The position numbers and the translations under genes are program-made. From positions 840,501-904,500 of the forward strand of contig JAODUP010000154.1 of NCBI GenBank assembly GCA_025642065.1: a stretch of DNA of 64,000 nt, given 5' to 3'. Source of the stretch: Paralvinella palmiformis (lineage: Eukaryota > Annelida > Polychaeta > Terebellida > Alvinellidae). Under the pieces are notes generated by a model, which saw only the letters and a list, made by a program, of their open reading frames with translations, made no database searches and had not been told where the DNA came from. Numbering within the stretch: position 1 is the first letter of the stretch; each line of letters begins with the position of its first letter. Below, in pieces: positions 34,156 to 59,100 of the stretch.

Positions 34156-35916
34156 ATTTAAACTAATGTGTATTAAGAACTTTTATGTGACCAGACAATC
34201 TTTCCCACCGACTGGAAGAGAATGTTCTGTAAGATTTATTTCCTTACGTTGTTGTACGGGTGAAAGGTATCGTCTCAAAATGAAACGAGACCGGGATCTT
34301 TGCGGCCTAACAGGATTTTCCATCTTCACAACATTGCTATACGATACATCGGAGCTGTTGCGCTCACCGCTTGATATCACTACATCATCGGCTATTTAAC
34401 TGACTCCTCTATACCGGGGGCTCACGAATGTTTTTAAACTCATGGCCCCTTTGTCGGCCAATCATCACCAAGAAGTGGTTTTGTGCTACATCATTGTCAT
34501 GAGGACACTTATGTCACTGTGATGGTGAATGGATTTATCAACAGTCTGTTGTTTGGCTAGAACCAGGTCCAGCGCTCACATTTGCTCAAACTGTCATAAA
34601 GCTTCGTTTATATCTTATATTTCTTAAAAGCTTTTATTAATTCGGCAAAATTGATAACCGAAATTATTTCTTGGCTCGTTATGTTCAAGAGACTTAAATA
34701 TGAAGATACGAGAGCACGAATGAGAACAAAAATAAGCCAAACTACATACTAAACGTCATTTATCATTAACCATATGACGTAATTAAATATATTAAGAAAA
34801 ACAAATTGCCTGTGACGCAATAATATGATTTCCAGGACTTTTATTTATATTCAATTCAGGATTATTTTCAATCGGCTTACCAAAGTTACTTCCGCGAACA
34901 ACCCAATAGTGTACTATAAAAAATAATTGCATTACACTATTTACGACTTTAACTGCAGCAGTAATAAATAATCTCGTGTATTATTGGTTGCACATAACAA
35001 CGGTGGGTCGTGTATTTTCGAGTACGGAAATGTCGACACGGAATCACAAGTTTAGACACTAAACTGACACAAACATTTGTTTGCTTGTTTTGTTTTTCGG
35101 GGAGAATCCCCAGGATGTCGATTAGTCAGGACAGCCTCTATGTTGGAGTGGTTGAGATACCACCTCCCCCACCACTCACAGGGGAGCAGTACGGAAAGAC
35201 GGAGCTGAAATACCCTGAGGGTGGTCACTGGCAGAGTGTTTTACGTCTTCGGGGGTCTTTAACGTCCCCCTTTATTTATTTTTAACGTGGTCAGCCACCC
35301 ACGATGTTGTGAGCCGAGAAATTAATCTCTGGAAAAGTTTCGACAAAAACATTTGGTTTACGCATTTATTTCATACTTCAATTATCCACACCCGGGGGGG
35401 GGGGGACTTTTTGCTAGTCGGCAAACACCCTTCTATTGACCCAGTCAAATGGCTTTCCCTGGGGTATCATCACCAGGTTACAGTATGATACGACTAGGTC
35501 AGGCTGATGTATTGTTGTTACTTTTGTTAATAGTGTCACCGACGAGTGGTCCCCAGTATCCCGGCATTACCCTGTACAACGGAAGTGAGATATGTTTCAG
35601 GGCCAACCATTATGGACAGATTCTTATCACTTACTACACGTCAGGACTCAGTAAGGTAAACGATGTTTATAATGGACAGGTATGTGCGGTGGTTAAATTT
35701 ACATAGTGAGGTATGGATCATGAACACAATAGACGCAGGAACGTATACGTCGATGGGTTTAGCAAATGGCGGGTGGAAAATAGTATTTCGGTTTGAAGAT
35801 TGTGACACTTTTAGATCATGAGGAAAAATATTAATAATCTGTAATGCAAAAAGGGACCTGAACTAAATCTCTTAAAGCCTATTTACAATTATCAACTAAT
35901 AACATACTACTACCAC

Positions 35917-35948
<32 letters not shown>

Positions 35949-36649
35949 TTATTATTATTATTAGTAGTAGTAGTAGTAATATTACTACTAGTAGTAATAA
36001 TAGTACTAGTAGTAGTCGTTAGAGTAGTAGTAGTAGTAGTTGTTGTTGTAGTAGTAATAGTTTCAGTATGACAGTGAAACGAATATTATAAATTATTGTT
36101 GTTCTTTCTGTTATTATTGTTATCTGCCTCTTTGTCATCATCATCATCATCATCATCATCATCGCCATGTTCGTCATCGGTACAGATACAATAAAAACAA
36201 CAACAATGACACGCATATACAAGCATATACACATCTCGCCCACACTTGATATTTTAATATATCCATATTTACAGACCAAAATTCTGACGAGGACCTTGGA
36301 CTTTCCCGACAAACGACAATTACAGGGTACTTGTGGCAAAGAAAGGATAACATTCAGCTTGACGTGGGGTGATGGAAATTATACATTAACTCTGGATTTT
36401 GTTCAGAAGGTTAGTTTACAGTGTGTAATCTATTAATCTTTCTTTGAAATTTTTCTAATATTTTTACATTTGGCGAACAATATCGGTAAAAATGTTCTGT
36501 TTATCCGCACTTCGTTATCTACAGGAGATAAGAGATGGGGCTTCATCATCCCTAAAATTGTCAACATGGTTCTCTGACTCCATTAAGTTCACTTTTGATG
36601 CCACGAACAATCCTGATTTTCCTCACATAAAAATTCGTAAGTAGAATAT

Positions 36650-36735
<86 letters not shown>

Positions 36736-37815
36736 GAGAGAGAGTTTAATTTCCTTATACTACTATACTCCATTTTGTAATTTCTTCATTAAAATACATA
36801 GATATATAAGATAGGTTATGAAATTTCATTAAAATATATAATTGTATTATATTATATCGACTTTTTTAATATTAGGTTAACTGGTAAATTAAAAGAATAG
36901 AAATATTAGTTTGAATGATTTGTAACTTTTTTTAATTATCCTAATATACACTAGCTGTGCTATAGTGTAATGTTACTGTACAATGCCCTTGAACTACTGT
37001 TATAATAAGGGCGCTTTATTAAATGTATATTATTATTATTATTATACTAATATATAGTAAAAACAGAACCTTTTACTTTCTATATTTAGCTGCCGTATAC
37101 ACAACAGAGACATCAGATGGCGAGGTACATTTTGAGGCTCCGAGTAACTTCTCTTACGAGTGTAGAACTGAGGAAGACATCACACTGTATGTACTGAGGA
37201 ATGGTTCTAGGGATCAGTCTGTTATTGAATCTGTCGACATCTCGGTATGGGACGTAAAGATCCAGGCCTTTGAAGTACCCCAAACCGGAGTGTTCAGTGA
37301 AGGTAAGTTAATACACCAAATTTTGGGCTCGGACGTCTCAATAAATTAGCTTCGAGACGAGCGTATATCTCACATCCAGCCCACAGCTTTACGACTGGTA
37401 ATATTTATAACGATGTTTAGAATGCCCAGGGGTAGGGAGAGAGCACCCGATACCGGTCTCACGACTCCCTCCTATTGTCTGGTATCCGCTGAAATTGCGC
37501 AACGAATCATACCATAATGATTTTTTTCTTTCTTTTTGGAAATCTGCGGTGAGTGATCGATTGAATGGTTTTGTTTCATGTCTACTTTTGTGAACGCGAT
37601 AATCTAAATCAGTAAATGGGCCGAATCACCCCCTTCTTGATTTACATCTGTATATAGGTGCCTCTTGCAAGCCAGATATAGATAAGAATATCCCACATCA
37701 GAACATCGTACCTGTAGCTGTGGCAGCATGTCTGGCTGGTGTTATTGTTGTTATCGTCATCGCTTACTTCTTCATCAAGAAAAGGCCAAGTACACAGTAC
37801 AGTGCCATGGAATAA
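24159..37815 (+). CDS. LAMP: LAMP-family lysosome-associated membrane glycoprotein (7 exons, 435 aa predicted)
   Basis: Exons 24159-24213, 33401-33889, 35534-35679, 36275-36409, 36525-36636, 37090-37302 and 37658-37815 total 1308 bases in one open frame. Residues 1-32 are a signal peptide whose hydrophobic core is split over exons 1 and 2. Residues about 33-181 are an Asp/Ser/Pro-rich stalk. Residues about 190-395 are a single LAMP luminal domain with four cysteines (202, 250, 337, 387). TCGKERITFSL and NYTLTLDFVQ match the CGKE and HTLTLNF blocks of LAMP1; WDVKIQAFEV matches HDATIQAY. Residues 400-423 form the membrane helix (IVPVAVAACLAGV). The tail KKRPSTQYSAME has a YxxM sorting signal with tyrosine eight residues after the membrane, as in LAMP1. 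Probable N-glycosylation sites: 197, 265, 332, 350. One LAMP domain plus stalk is the CD68/DC-LAMP layout; orthology within the family is not resolved. Confidence 0.92.
24994..25050. repeat. TA-GA compound microsatellite
   Basis: TA run to about 25013 passes directly into a GA run with two GGGA interruptions. Confidence 0.95.
25891..25939. repeat. TA microsatellite
   Basis: About 24 uninterrupted TA units. Confidence 0.97.
27717..27965 (+). mobile_element. SINE family A copy 2 (plus orientation)
   Basis: Contains GACCACGTTAAATGGCGCTG, CAGTGACCACCCTCAGGG, GGCTCCATCTTTCCGTACTG and CAACATAGAGGCTGTGCTG, each found in reverse in copies 1 and 3. It ends CGAACAACAAAACCAAAACC. The tRNA-like head seen in copy 1 is absent, so it is 5' truncated. 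Confidence 0.8.
29427..29515. repeat. CA/CG-rich microsatellite
   Basis: Imperfect CA repeat with regular CGCA interruptions. Confidence 0.92.
29844..30960 (-). pseudogene. broken LINE reverse transcriptase with ATT tail
   Basis: On the minus strand, several frames joined by stops and frame breaks read as a LINE reverse transcriptase: HRGHSTETVLFKVHSDIAEA, then SVLIMIDLSAAIDIIHHPIL, NMLKLDKDKTEFIAFSP, SMSVKNLRVILDNTLG and LFQLHWFPV. The order is as in CR1/L2/Jockey-superfamily elements. The 3' end at 29844-29910 is an AAT/ATT repeat. The region is truncated at its 5' side, within the reverse transcriptase, close to the ACTC repeat at 30979. The element is clearly non-functional. Confidence 0.85.
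30979..31182. repeat. (ACTC)51 tetranucleotide repeat
   Basis: 204 bases of perfect ACTC with no interruption visible. It creates a spurious plus-strand frame of repeated THSL. Lies 18 bases from the truncated end of the LINE remnant. Confidence 0.97.
31412..31456. repeat. TA microsatellite
   Basis: About 22 uninterrupted TA units in LAMP intron 1. Confidence 0.96.
31580..31633. repeat. GAT/GAC trinucleotide repeat
   Basis: Eight GAT units, a short interruption, then about six CGA/GAC units. Confidence 0.93.
32095..32165. promoter_or_regulatory. local CpG cluster in LAMP intron 1
   Basis: A stretch with many ACGCG, GCTCGC and GCGCGC blocks in otherwise CpG-poor DNA, 1.2 kb upstream of LAMP exon 2. 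It could be an internal promoter or unmethylated element; only composition supports this. Confidence 0.3.
33401..33889 (+). CDS. LAMP: LAMP exon 2 (Asp/Ser/Pro stalk)
   Basis: Encodes the end of the signal peptide (VLCIVLIQAAATS) and a low-complexity stalk rich in Asp, Ser, Pro and Glu with repeated SSD-x(2,3)-PSSD patterns (for example SSDVGPSSDNSLTSDSD). Acceptor cgtacag, donor ACAG before gtaaac, phase 1 on both sides, so the stalk exon could be skipped or duplicated without a frame shift. Confidence 0.9.
34085..34151. repeat. TA-GA compound microsatellite
   Basis: TA run 34085-34120 joined to a GA run to 34151 in LAMP intron 2. Confidence 0.97.
35081..35354 (-). mobile_element. SINE family A copy 3 (minus orientation)
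   Basis: Matches copy 1 from CGGGGAGAATCCCCAGG through GCCGAGAAATTAAT and GGAAAAGTTTCGAC. It lacks about 30 bases present in copies 1 and 2 (the ATAATTCAGTGGAGACGGC block), and has no tRNA-like head. Confidence 0.8.
35534..35679 (+). CDS. LAMP: LAMP exon 3
   Basis: First half of the LAMP domain: YPGITLYNGSEICFRANHYG, then QILITYYTSGLSK, with Cys202 and a glycosylation site at Asn197. Acceptor gttaatag after a T-rich tract; phase 1 in, phase 0 out at GGACAG before gtatgt. A second possible donor (AGTAAG before gtaaac) lies 24 bases upstream and is in frame. Confidence 0.87.
35918..36060. repeat. AAT/ATT/AGT trinucleotide mosaic
   Basis: Tracts of AAT, ATT, AGT and GTT triplets, partly in mirror and inverted arrangement, in LAMP intron 3. 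An ATC repeat follows at 36136-36168. Confidence 0.93.
36275..36409 (+). CDS. LAMP: LAMP exon 4
   Basis: 45 codons: LDFPDKRQLQGTCGKERITF and WGDGNYTLTLDFVQK, with Cys250. Acceptor atttacag, donor GAAG before gttagt, phase 0 both sides. Confidence 0.92.
36525..36636 (+). CDS. LAMP: LAMP exon 5
   Basis: Encodes SSSLKLSTWFSDSIKFTFDA and NNPDFPHIKI, the central beta-strand region of the LAMP domain. Acceptor tctacag, donor TTC before gtaagt, ends phase 1. Confidence 0.9.
36653..36744. repeat. TA-GA compound microsatellite beside LAMP exon 5 donor
   Basis: TA run to about 36695 joined to a GA run to 36744; it begins only 16 bases after the exon 5 boundary. Confidence 0.97.
36955..37048 (+). mobile_element. 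LINE 3' end with ATT tail
   Basis: GTTACTGTACAATGCCCTTG, AAGGGCGCTTTATTAAATG and an ATT tail match the 3' end at about 12270-12356. The insertion ends about 40 bases before the acceptor of LAMP exon 6. Confidence 0.65.
37090..37302 (+). CDS. LAMP: LAMP exon 6
   Basis: Encodes EAPSNFSYECRTEEDITLYV and SVDISVWDVKIQAFEVPQTG, with Cys337 and sites at Asn332 and Asn350. Acceptor tatttag, donor GAAG before gtaagt, phase 1 both sides. Confidence 0.93.
37658..37815 (+). CDS. LAMP: LAMP exon 7 (membrane helix and tail)
   Basis: Encodes Cys387, the membrane helix (residues 400-423) and the 12-residue cytoplasmic tail KKRPSTQYSAME ending at TAA. The last glycine of the usual GYxxI signal is replaced by Gln, and one residue follows the YSAM motif. 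Confidence 0.94.
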
Positions 37816-39325
37816 TAACTACAGGTCTACGCGATCATGATGGAATCAAGAGAATTACCGTCAACATTGTTCGGTAAATAGTATTGTCGATAAAGAATGA
37901 AAATTTCTCTTTTTTCCGGCATTTTCGGTTCTGTAGCTTGAAAGCATATTTAATCGTTCGGTAATGGATTAATGTCCTTTGTTTTCATATTTTAAATTAA
38001 TTAACAAGTTGATTAAAATCCGTAAATGAGTTGTAAGTAGCTATTCCAAAAAGTATTTTATGTAAGAAAAATAGTCACATATACATATACTACAGACACA
38101 CACACACTGTGACAGAAATGAAAAATGTAATTAATTATGCACCCAAATAATGTTTGGTGTTTGCTTTTTAACTATTGGCTGCATGGTTGTCTGTGGATAT
38201 TGGTTGTTGATGAAAATATATTGAATTGATTAATTATATACCCAGATCTCTGGCAGATGTGACTATATGTATAGATAATGACATGATAACAATATACAGT
38301 ATTAGCGAACACACCGCCATTATATGACATTGTCATTGATAAAGAGCCCGGGACGGTGATGATATGATTATAATAAGTTAATAACCACAAACTCTTGATC
38401 ATTGTATGGTGTTGATGTTAACCTTTCCAAATATGTATATTATTCAAGGATAGCTGTAATGCTGAATATTATATATAAATATATATAGCCTCAAAATGTA
38501 TAACATCAGAATTATTATACTGTAATTCAAACTTGTACAGTATATGATGTAAAGGAAATTAGCTAATTATAATAATCCAGGAATTATTCCCAGTGTTGAA
38601 ACTAATATAGCAGGCCATTTTAGGGCGTCTGTCATAAATTCGCCTCTTTATCGTTGCTTTATTTCAAGCATGCTTTCGGCTTTCCAGTAATACTTTGTAA
38701 TCCATTTTGTTCTTAAATATTAAAGAAACAGTCGCCAAGGTAACTTGAAATTATTCTTTAAAGAAATGCAACTAAGTCTGTAATCCATTACGTGCTGGAT
38801 ATAGTTGAATAAACTTGTAATAAAACTGATACTATAAATAGTGATTGCATTTATAGACACCATATTATAATATATATTTATGAATGTATTTTCTCTATTT
38901 ACCAATACGGTGCAACTACGTGTAAATAAATCAAATGGCTGATATTCTTGATCTATCATCAAATTGTTCTTTCACAAAAACGTAAATTATTTATTGTAAA
39001 CTTCATGTATGTGCCAATCTATGAGTCTGTAACATCCTGTCTTTTATCAGTTCTTGTAGAAACATTATGAAGCCTATAGCATGAAATAACCTCAAACTGT
39101 TGAAATATAAACCCACCAAAGACTCCTTGTATTTCACGTAAGAAGTGGTGTAAGAAAACCTTGCTGAAATGGGATAGTTGCATGTTTCCAGAATTTAATA
39201 GATGGACTCAAGACTTTAGGATGCAGTTAAGGTTTCGGAGAATTTAACTTTCACTTGATAGAATGTACACTTGATAATTTTTTTTATTGTAGCTTCCACT
39301 TGTATGATTTAGATGTATTAGCATT

Positions 39326-39369
39326 AATTAGTTATATATATATATATATATATATAAATAACTAATTAT
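39326..39369. repeat. TA microsatellite flanked by inverted TAATTAGTTAT
   Basis: A TA run is bounded by TAATTAGTTAT and its near complement ATAACTAATTA, giving a hairpin-prone palindrome in the LAMP 3' flank. Confidence 0.8.
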
Positions 39370-39395
39370 GTTTATCATTGTTACTTTGTTGTCAT

Positions 39396-39401
39396 AATAA
39401 A
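39396..39401 (+). terminator. candidate LAMP polyadenylation signal
   Basis: AATAAA about 1.6 kb after the LAMP stop codon, followed by a TTGG/TT-rich stretch. Other weaker candidates lie nearer; choice not decidable from sequence. Confidence 0.35.
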
Positions 39402-41467
39402 GCAATCAGTGTTGGCTATTTTATTGGTCGTCTAATCTGATCTGTCTGACAACTACCGATACATAACTATTAGTAAGTTATCTATGTTGATGTTTTCTGG
39501 GTATAGCATCATTTGTCATCAATAGCATCCGAGACATTAAAAATTCAATTTGGGAGACTTAATTTTAAAAGACATTCTTCTGAGAAATGTTGAAACTTGA
39601 AAAACAAATCTTCTCATGCCAAGAACAACTATAATCTAATTGGATAACAACTCCATATGGTAAATTGTCCTTGCTGAGTTACCCTCACCTCAAGTAAGCA
39701 ATTAACTGGCATTATTACTCAATGATAAACCTAGTACAAACGTGTTTAAATACAATTTTTACAATATTTGATGTTGTGTATAATAAACAAACTAATAACA
39801 AGACAACTTTGTGTATGCAACTTGAGCATGTGTACTAGCTAATGCAGGAAACCAAACACCATACCATGTATGTAGTACATACAACAACATGCTAATGGTT
39901 ACATTTCAACTTTTAATTCTAGATATAAAATGCATTATTTTGATACAAACTTTATGTCAGGTACAAAGCATAAAATGTCTCAAATTTAGTCATGCTTCTC
40001 TACACGGCACTCAACAAATCACTGTACAGTGTGTGGTAAACAGGTTGAGGCTAATTACGCAACACATGGGAGGACGCTGTGAACCTAACACACAACAATA
40101 AACTAGTCTAATAAACTAGTATTAGGAAAGTTTCACCTTTATTGGATACTAACCATGCAGGACTGAGCATATTTATCAGGTAACAATTTAGCAATAAAAA
40201 ACTATGCTGTGCATAAGCACATAAACTCCACAAAGCTGATCCAGATAGACCATGAATCCAATTCTTTAAGCCTTTCCCACGTCATGCTTCCTTTGGTACC
40301 CGACATCATCCTAATAAGGCATAATGTCAAAAAATCAACAACAGAGATTACTGGCACAGGAAAATGGGCAGATGATATCACAAGAACGTGCAAAGCTAAA
40401 TACATCAAACTGGAAGTCATCAAGAAACTTTAAAACTTAAACTATGTAAAATGTTACCTTTATAATAAATAACAACTACAGTAACTAAGATATCATCTCG
40501 TACCTTTAAAAACACAGACCTGTATGTAATAGTTTTTGAAGAACATGTGTTGTGTGTGTATTTGTGGAAGAATAGTTCAACATAAGAATACAAAGCATGA
40601 TCAATTCAATCAACGAGTAACCATCGTCTAAACACTTTGAAACAACACAACATTTTACAGTAACATCAGGTGCACAGTTACACAACATATTTACAGAATA
40701 TACAAGTCATAAGGCATTTAGGTGTGCGATGTCATGGTCCAGTTTGTTAGAATGGACGGGAGATTGGATATGGCTAAGAGGGAGTAAACAACACAGTTGT
40801 AATCACCTGGCAGATTGTTCACTGGCATTAACTCTAAACAGCGACCAGCATCAACAGAACAACACTCATTAAACAACTCTCAGTTCCTCTGATAATGTCA
40901 AAATTGAACACGTAACATACATTGAACATTTTAACTCAGCTGGCCATATAGCAGAAGTGAACGAAGAAAACACTGTTACAGAAATAAATGTCTAAATAAT
41001 TCATAACACAATAAAAGCACACCACAGGTTTGTTTGTCTCATAAAAGCTATTAACTGTTTATTACTCAAAGATTTACTCCTTTTAATGTCTGAAAGTCAA
41101 ATAGTTAATTATTTACACAAATAATCCATAATCGGCATACTTCGTGGTCCCATAAACTGGCTTCAACTCGGGAGGCGCTGGCTGCATATTTAATAAATAT
41201 GTTAGTATCTTGCTGCACACGCACATACACAAACAAACACACACACAGTTATTTCCATTAACAATACTGTGTTTATACACATGTACACTAATATGTGTAA
41301 TGATGTCATTTAATACAAGAAACCCTGGCTGGTGTTAAACTGAAGAAGCCAATGAGCTGTGTGTTAGCTAAAAGTCATATAACATCTTAATCAGATGATA
41401 GTTGACATCAGAATCTGCTACATTAGTGAATAAAGTCATAAACACCCCGACAAAATATATCTCGAAC

Positions 41468-41510
41468 CAGATTTCACAAAAGCACTCAAACATTGACAGA
41501 CTTCACAATG
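41468..41510. repeat. 43-base direct repeat, copy 1
   Basis: Matches 42341-42383 at all but two positions (begins CAGATTTCACAAAAGCACTC). Lies in the putative PAK 3' UTR; no longer similarity was seen around it. Confidence 0.85.
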
Positions 41511-42340
41511 GCAAACAACATGCCTTATTTTATACCCTTTATCAGATAAATTCACATCATACCATAACTCAGTGTCAAATATAAAAGCTAACTTTTTAAA
41601 TGATATATGTATATTGATATGTGATCAGATACACAATAAGCTGGATATCATACAAATACACTAGCTCTAGACAACGTAATGACAAGAATTAGTTATAATA
41701 ATGGCAGTGTATGAGAAACACATACAGGAGTATAACACGGTTAGCAACACGTACAAAACTAACCATCAATATCAATAGTTATAATACACGGAAATAAATA
41801 ATGTGCTGCCATTAATGTAAATTTGATTAAAAACCAAAGTGGTCACATCTTACTGATGATCATTCTGATAACTCTGTGTGTTCAGTTTCAAATCTAAAAC
41901 TGATATGAACATGACGTTAAAACTCAGCTTCAACTGAGGATCAATGACAGTCGTCAAATAGAGATCTTTCACACAACAAAACTCAATGACTGACTGCAGA
42001 TTAGTTGCTTGCACACACACACACACACACACACTCTATCCACACAGAATGATCAGTGGATCACATTAACATTTGCTGTGAGCCAATCATAAAACACTCC
42101 AGGCGTGGTAAATAGAGACCATCAACTGACTGCGATGCTGAGCATTTTCAATAGATACCACGAAGAGCAAAAGATGCTAGAGGTGGTTCAAAATAAAATC
42201 AGCATAAAAATGGAATCACTCCTAAAAGATGGGACACAAAACCTATGGTTGCTGCATCAACATACAGCAGTTCACAAACTTGCAGCCATAAAACATTTTG
42301 ATTGTACTAATCCATCAGCTTCAAACATACCGATCTTCCA

Positions 42341-42383
42341 CAGATTTCACAAAAGCACTCAAACGTTGACACACTTCACAATG
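42341..42383. repeat. 43-base direct repeat, copy 2
   Basis: Second copy, 873 bases from the first. Confidence 0.85.
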
Positions 42384-43011
42384 TTAAAAACTGAAAACAT
42401 TTAAAAGAGTAGTTACTATACACATTCACATAACTTGAACAAGACAAACTGGCATCAGTGAACTCCTGCATCTAGCGCAGATCTGTTCATTTTGATTTTT
42501 GGTTACATTACAACCTGACAATAACCTGTCTAATTCATACAGCAATGTTAAGTCTTACATATGGCGACATAAGTGGATTAAAAACTACTATTAAAACTGC
42601 AAGTAAAACAGTGCCAAGTTACAATAGGGAAATACTCCAAAACAAGTGTAGTTTCATTTCTGCTGTTTATGTACATAGATTTAACAGTAGAATGTAAGAA
42701 AATATATACATACAGATTTTCATTAAATACTTACTAAATTACTTTTCCAACACTTTGTGTGGATGAAGCAGAAATTATGAGCTGGTCTGAATATATATGT
42801 ATATATTGTTATGTCACCGAGTGACATCAAAACAAAATGTTTTGATTCTATGACAGAATGCAAGCATTGCTGACTATTTGGCATCTCCTCAGTCAATATG
42901 TAGAAATGTCAAACACAGCATATTCATGGCCAAAGAAAAGTGACTTTTTGAACTGAAAGCACATGCTTGACTCTTGCAGAGAAAAAGAATGAAGACGTTC
43001 CTTTTTTTGGC

Positions 43012-56137
<13,126 letters not shown>

Positions 56138-56145
56138 GCTTCAGA

Positions 56146-59100
56146 CTGTGAAAAAGAATTAAGGTATATAGTTATCATTTATATTATAATGGTGATGAAT
56201 TACATTTTTTCAGCTTCAATAATTTAAAATTAATTTCTCCAACAAGATCAATATTCTACTGAAGATCAGCATGGTATATGAAGTTAGACAAATATTATTT
56301 AAAGCAGTAGATTTATAATTTCATGAAGGAAACATACCACACATAATGCCAATAAAACATCCCCATTAGCCTATTCATAATGTAGGCATGAAACAATTTA
56401 TATTATATAAGATTTATATAACACAAACTGTATATTTATAGTATAAATAACATTTATTACAAGAGAACATGTTAGCACTATTCAAACTTCTTTAACAAGA
56501 CTTGGCAGAGTAAGTACTGAATAAAAGTTGACATTAACAAATGAACAATAAATAAAAAGTCCTCACTGTAAGTGGATGACTACTGATAAACATTATAGTT
56601 TAGATATGTTTGGTCTGTTTTAAGTAAATTTATATCCTCCACTAATTATAACCTGTCTAGTGTCTGTGACATTATGATGATCACAAATTACAACTAATGC
56701 CTGATACAGATGATGCAGATACATTGTGATTGTGAGACACCCAACTGGTCATCTATATAAACAGTTTAAATCTCTGACTATCAGTCAAATGCTACACAAA
56801 CTTTGTTACACAATGCAAATTCGTCTGGTGGATTGGCATAGTTAACACAATGCCAAATATAATGATACAAAACAAGCTATTCATAGGGTATTTAGGGGGG
56901 GAATTATACAAAAGACACTGACACTCCAATAAACTATGGGTGCGGGTGTCCAAATATGAATCCACAGACCGAAATCTATGAAACCAAAGATCTTTCCTGG
57001 AAGACACATGAAGGCTCTAATGGATAAAGGGATTAGAAACTATAATACTATATGTGGATGAAAGCAAATACAATTTATGCCCAATGGTTCCACAGAATTT
57101 CCATCTAATTTTTAGCCCAAGATGCACGAGTATTAACACATTTCACCAGTAGAATATCAACATTTTTCATACATAATTTGGTTACCAAATTAAGTGAATT
57201 ATAGGTAACAATCGGAGCATTCAGTCCCATACATTCATGATATACATAAATACAGTCCTCCTGAAATTCTACACTCAACACACAGTGTGATGTCATGTTT
57301 TCCTTTCACATTTTGTTTTGATTCAGTTTAATTGTCACATGACTGGTGCACCTCTCTTTCTATACACCATCATGGTCAAATATGTGTTAGCAATGATACA
57401 ATGACAAACAAGTAGGGGCTGAAATGGAGATGGTGCAATTGAATGAATCTACTAGCAAATGGGGACAGCTTAACAACTGCAGTATTAGATGTTGGGCAAT
57501 AATGAATGTAATACATGAAACTGATTATCCTAGCCAACATAATAATTTCATAGACAGACGACTGATGATAATCCAAGGATATTCTTCAGGTTGATTTCTT
57601 TAAGTCATCATACTTGAACTATTCATATTGCATACAAATATACACCAATTATTTACAATGGTTACTGTTTACAAAATTATTAATGTGTTCCTGTTAGATA
57701 GTGTTTTAAGGATAATTCAAGTACAACAACTCCATCAACAATAGTAGTGGTGTACACTAGGTTAAATCATCACTGGCTGCTGGGAACACTTTCAGTACAA
57801 ACTTTTTCAAGAATTTATTTATTTCCCAATTTTTGAAACACCTGCATGTACTTGGGTCACCGGGAAACATTTGTTGATAAGGATCAGGTCACTGGTAAAA
57901 TACTGGCTTCATAATCATGATAACAAAAATTCCATTCAGGAACATGTAAACTATCTTCTGGTGAATCACAACTCTGTGCAACATGACAGGTTAAAAACAG
58001 ATATATCAAAAATGAACATGAAATGCGAAAATATATGTTTATATACAAACATAACATTATATTAACAGTCATGCCAAAACTTTATTCACATACACTTTGG
58101 AAAATGGGAGCCGTGCACCGAGTTTGAATTGTTCACTTAAAAGCATGTTGCATGTGTGAGAGAATGAAATTAGAACTTGTGTGTGCATGCACGCACACCA
58201 CACACACACACACACAGAGAGATGCTTCCGAGTACAAGTGTCATGTAAACATTGCAGACTACTTTGTTTTAAGACATCTTGAAAAACTAAGGTCAAAATG
58301 TTATGGGAAAATGATGACACAATGTATAAGTATGTGAACTGAACAGAAATAGCACAAAATATGATTAATATGGTATATATAAAGAACTTAGTTATAATCT
58401 GACACCACTCTTCTGTATTACATGATATGAACAAATTTAACAAAACTGATCCATAAAATAACATTTAGTGATGCGGACCAAATAAAACACAGAACTGATG
58501 TGATAACATCAAAACAGGTGTTACAGAACTATTGTTATAATCTAATCATGATGATGAAATAAGTATTCCTCACATAGCTGGATAGTACTATATCTAAATA
58601 AAAAAAGGTATAAGAAATACATCTAACTTGTGTATAAAGGTTAAAGCCTGGTTAAGGAATTAGTAGGGTATATAACAAAATACTGGTTACTGACTGTTAC
58701 ATTCAGATAAGCAGCTAATCACACTGATACAGTCTTCCACACATCATCTACCGGTTTATTTCGATCATTTATCCACTTGGTTCTTTGTTCATTTAGCTCA
58801 CAGTGTGGACATTACAAACAAGGATAGTCTGTATACATCACTTCACACACACACACACACACACACAGAGAGAGCACATTGCCTAATATTATGAATATCT
58901 AACAAATAATATCCGAATCATCAAGCCATCACTCTAGATTACTGACAGACAGATACCTGTTTGACTACAAACAGAATGACACAAACAATCATCACCATCA
59001 GTGATAGTAAGACATGATAGTCATAAATCTGGACTCATCTACTGAACAAGGAGAGCAACCGTAAACTATATCACTGCTAGGTCACAAGGAAGAGATATCA

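Larger units (their letters stand above)
37816..43011. other. convergent 3' flanks of LAMP and PAK genes
   Basis: 5.2 kb without recognised coding sequence. The left part should be LAMP 3' UTR (AATAAA at 39396-39401). The right part should be PAK 3' UTR, read on the minus strand; candidate minus-strand AATAAA signals lie at 41058-41063 and 40138-40143. A 43-base direct repeat (41468-41510, 42341-42383) and short CA repeats (near 42012-42033) are present. Short open frames (for example 42105-42404) are not convincing. Confidence 0.55.

Noticed and set aside
35449..35533. Alternative LAMP start at an internal methionine (MAFPGV) before exon 3
   Set aside because: It offers a hydrophobic LLLLLLIV run like a signal peptide, but exon 3 joins exon 2 in phase at a good acceptor (35533) and exons 1-2 already give a signal peptide. 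An alternative promoter is not excluded.
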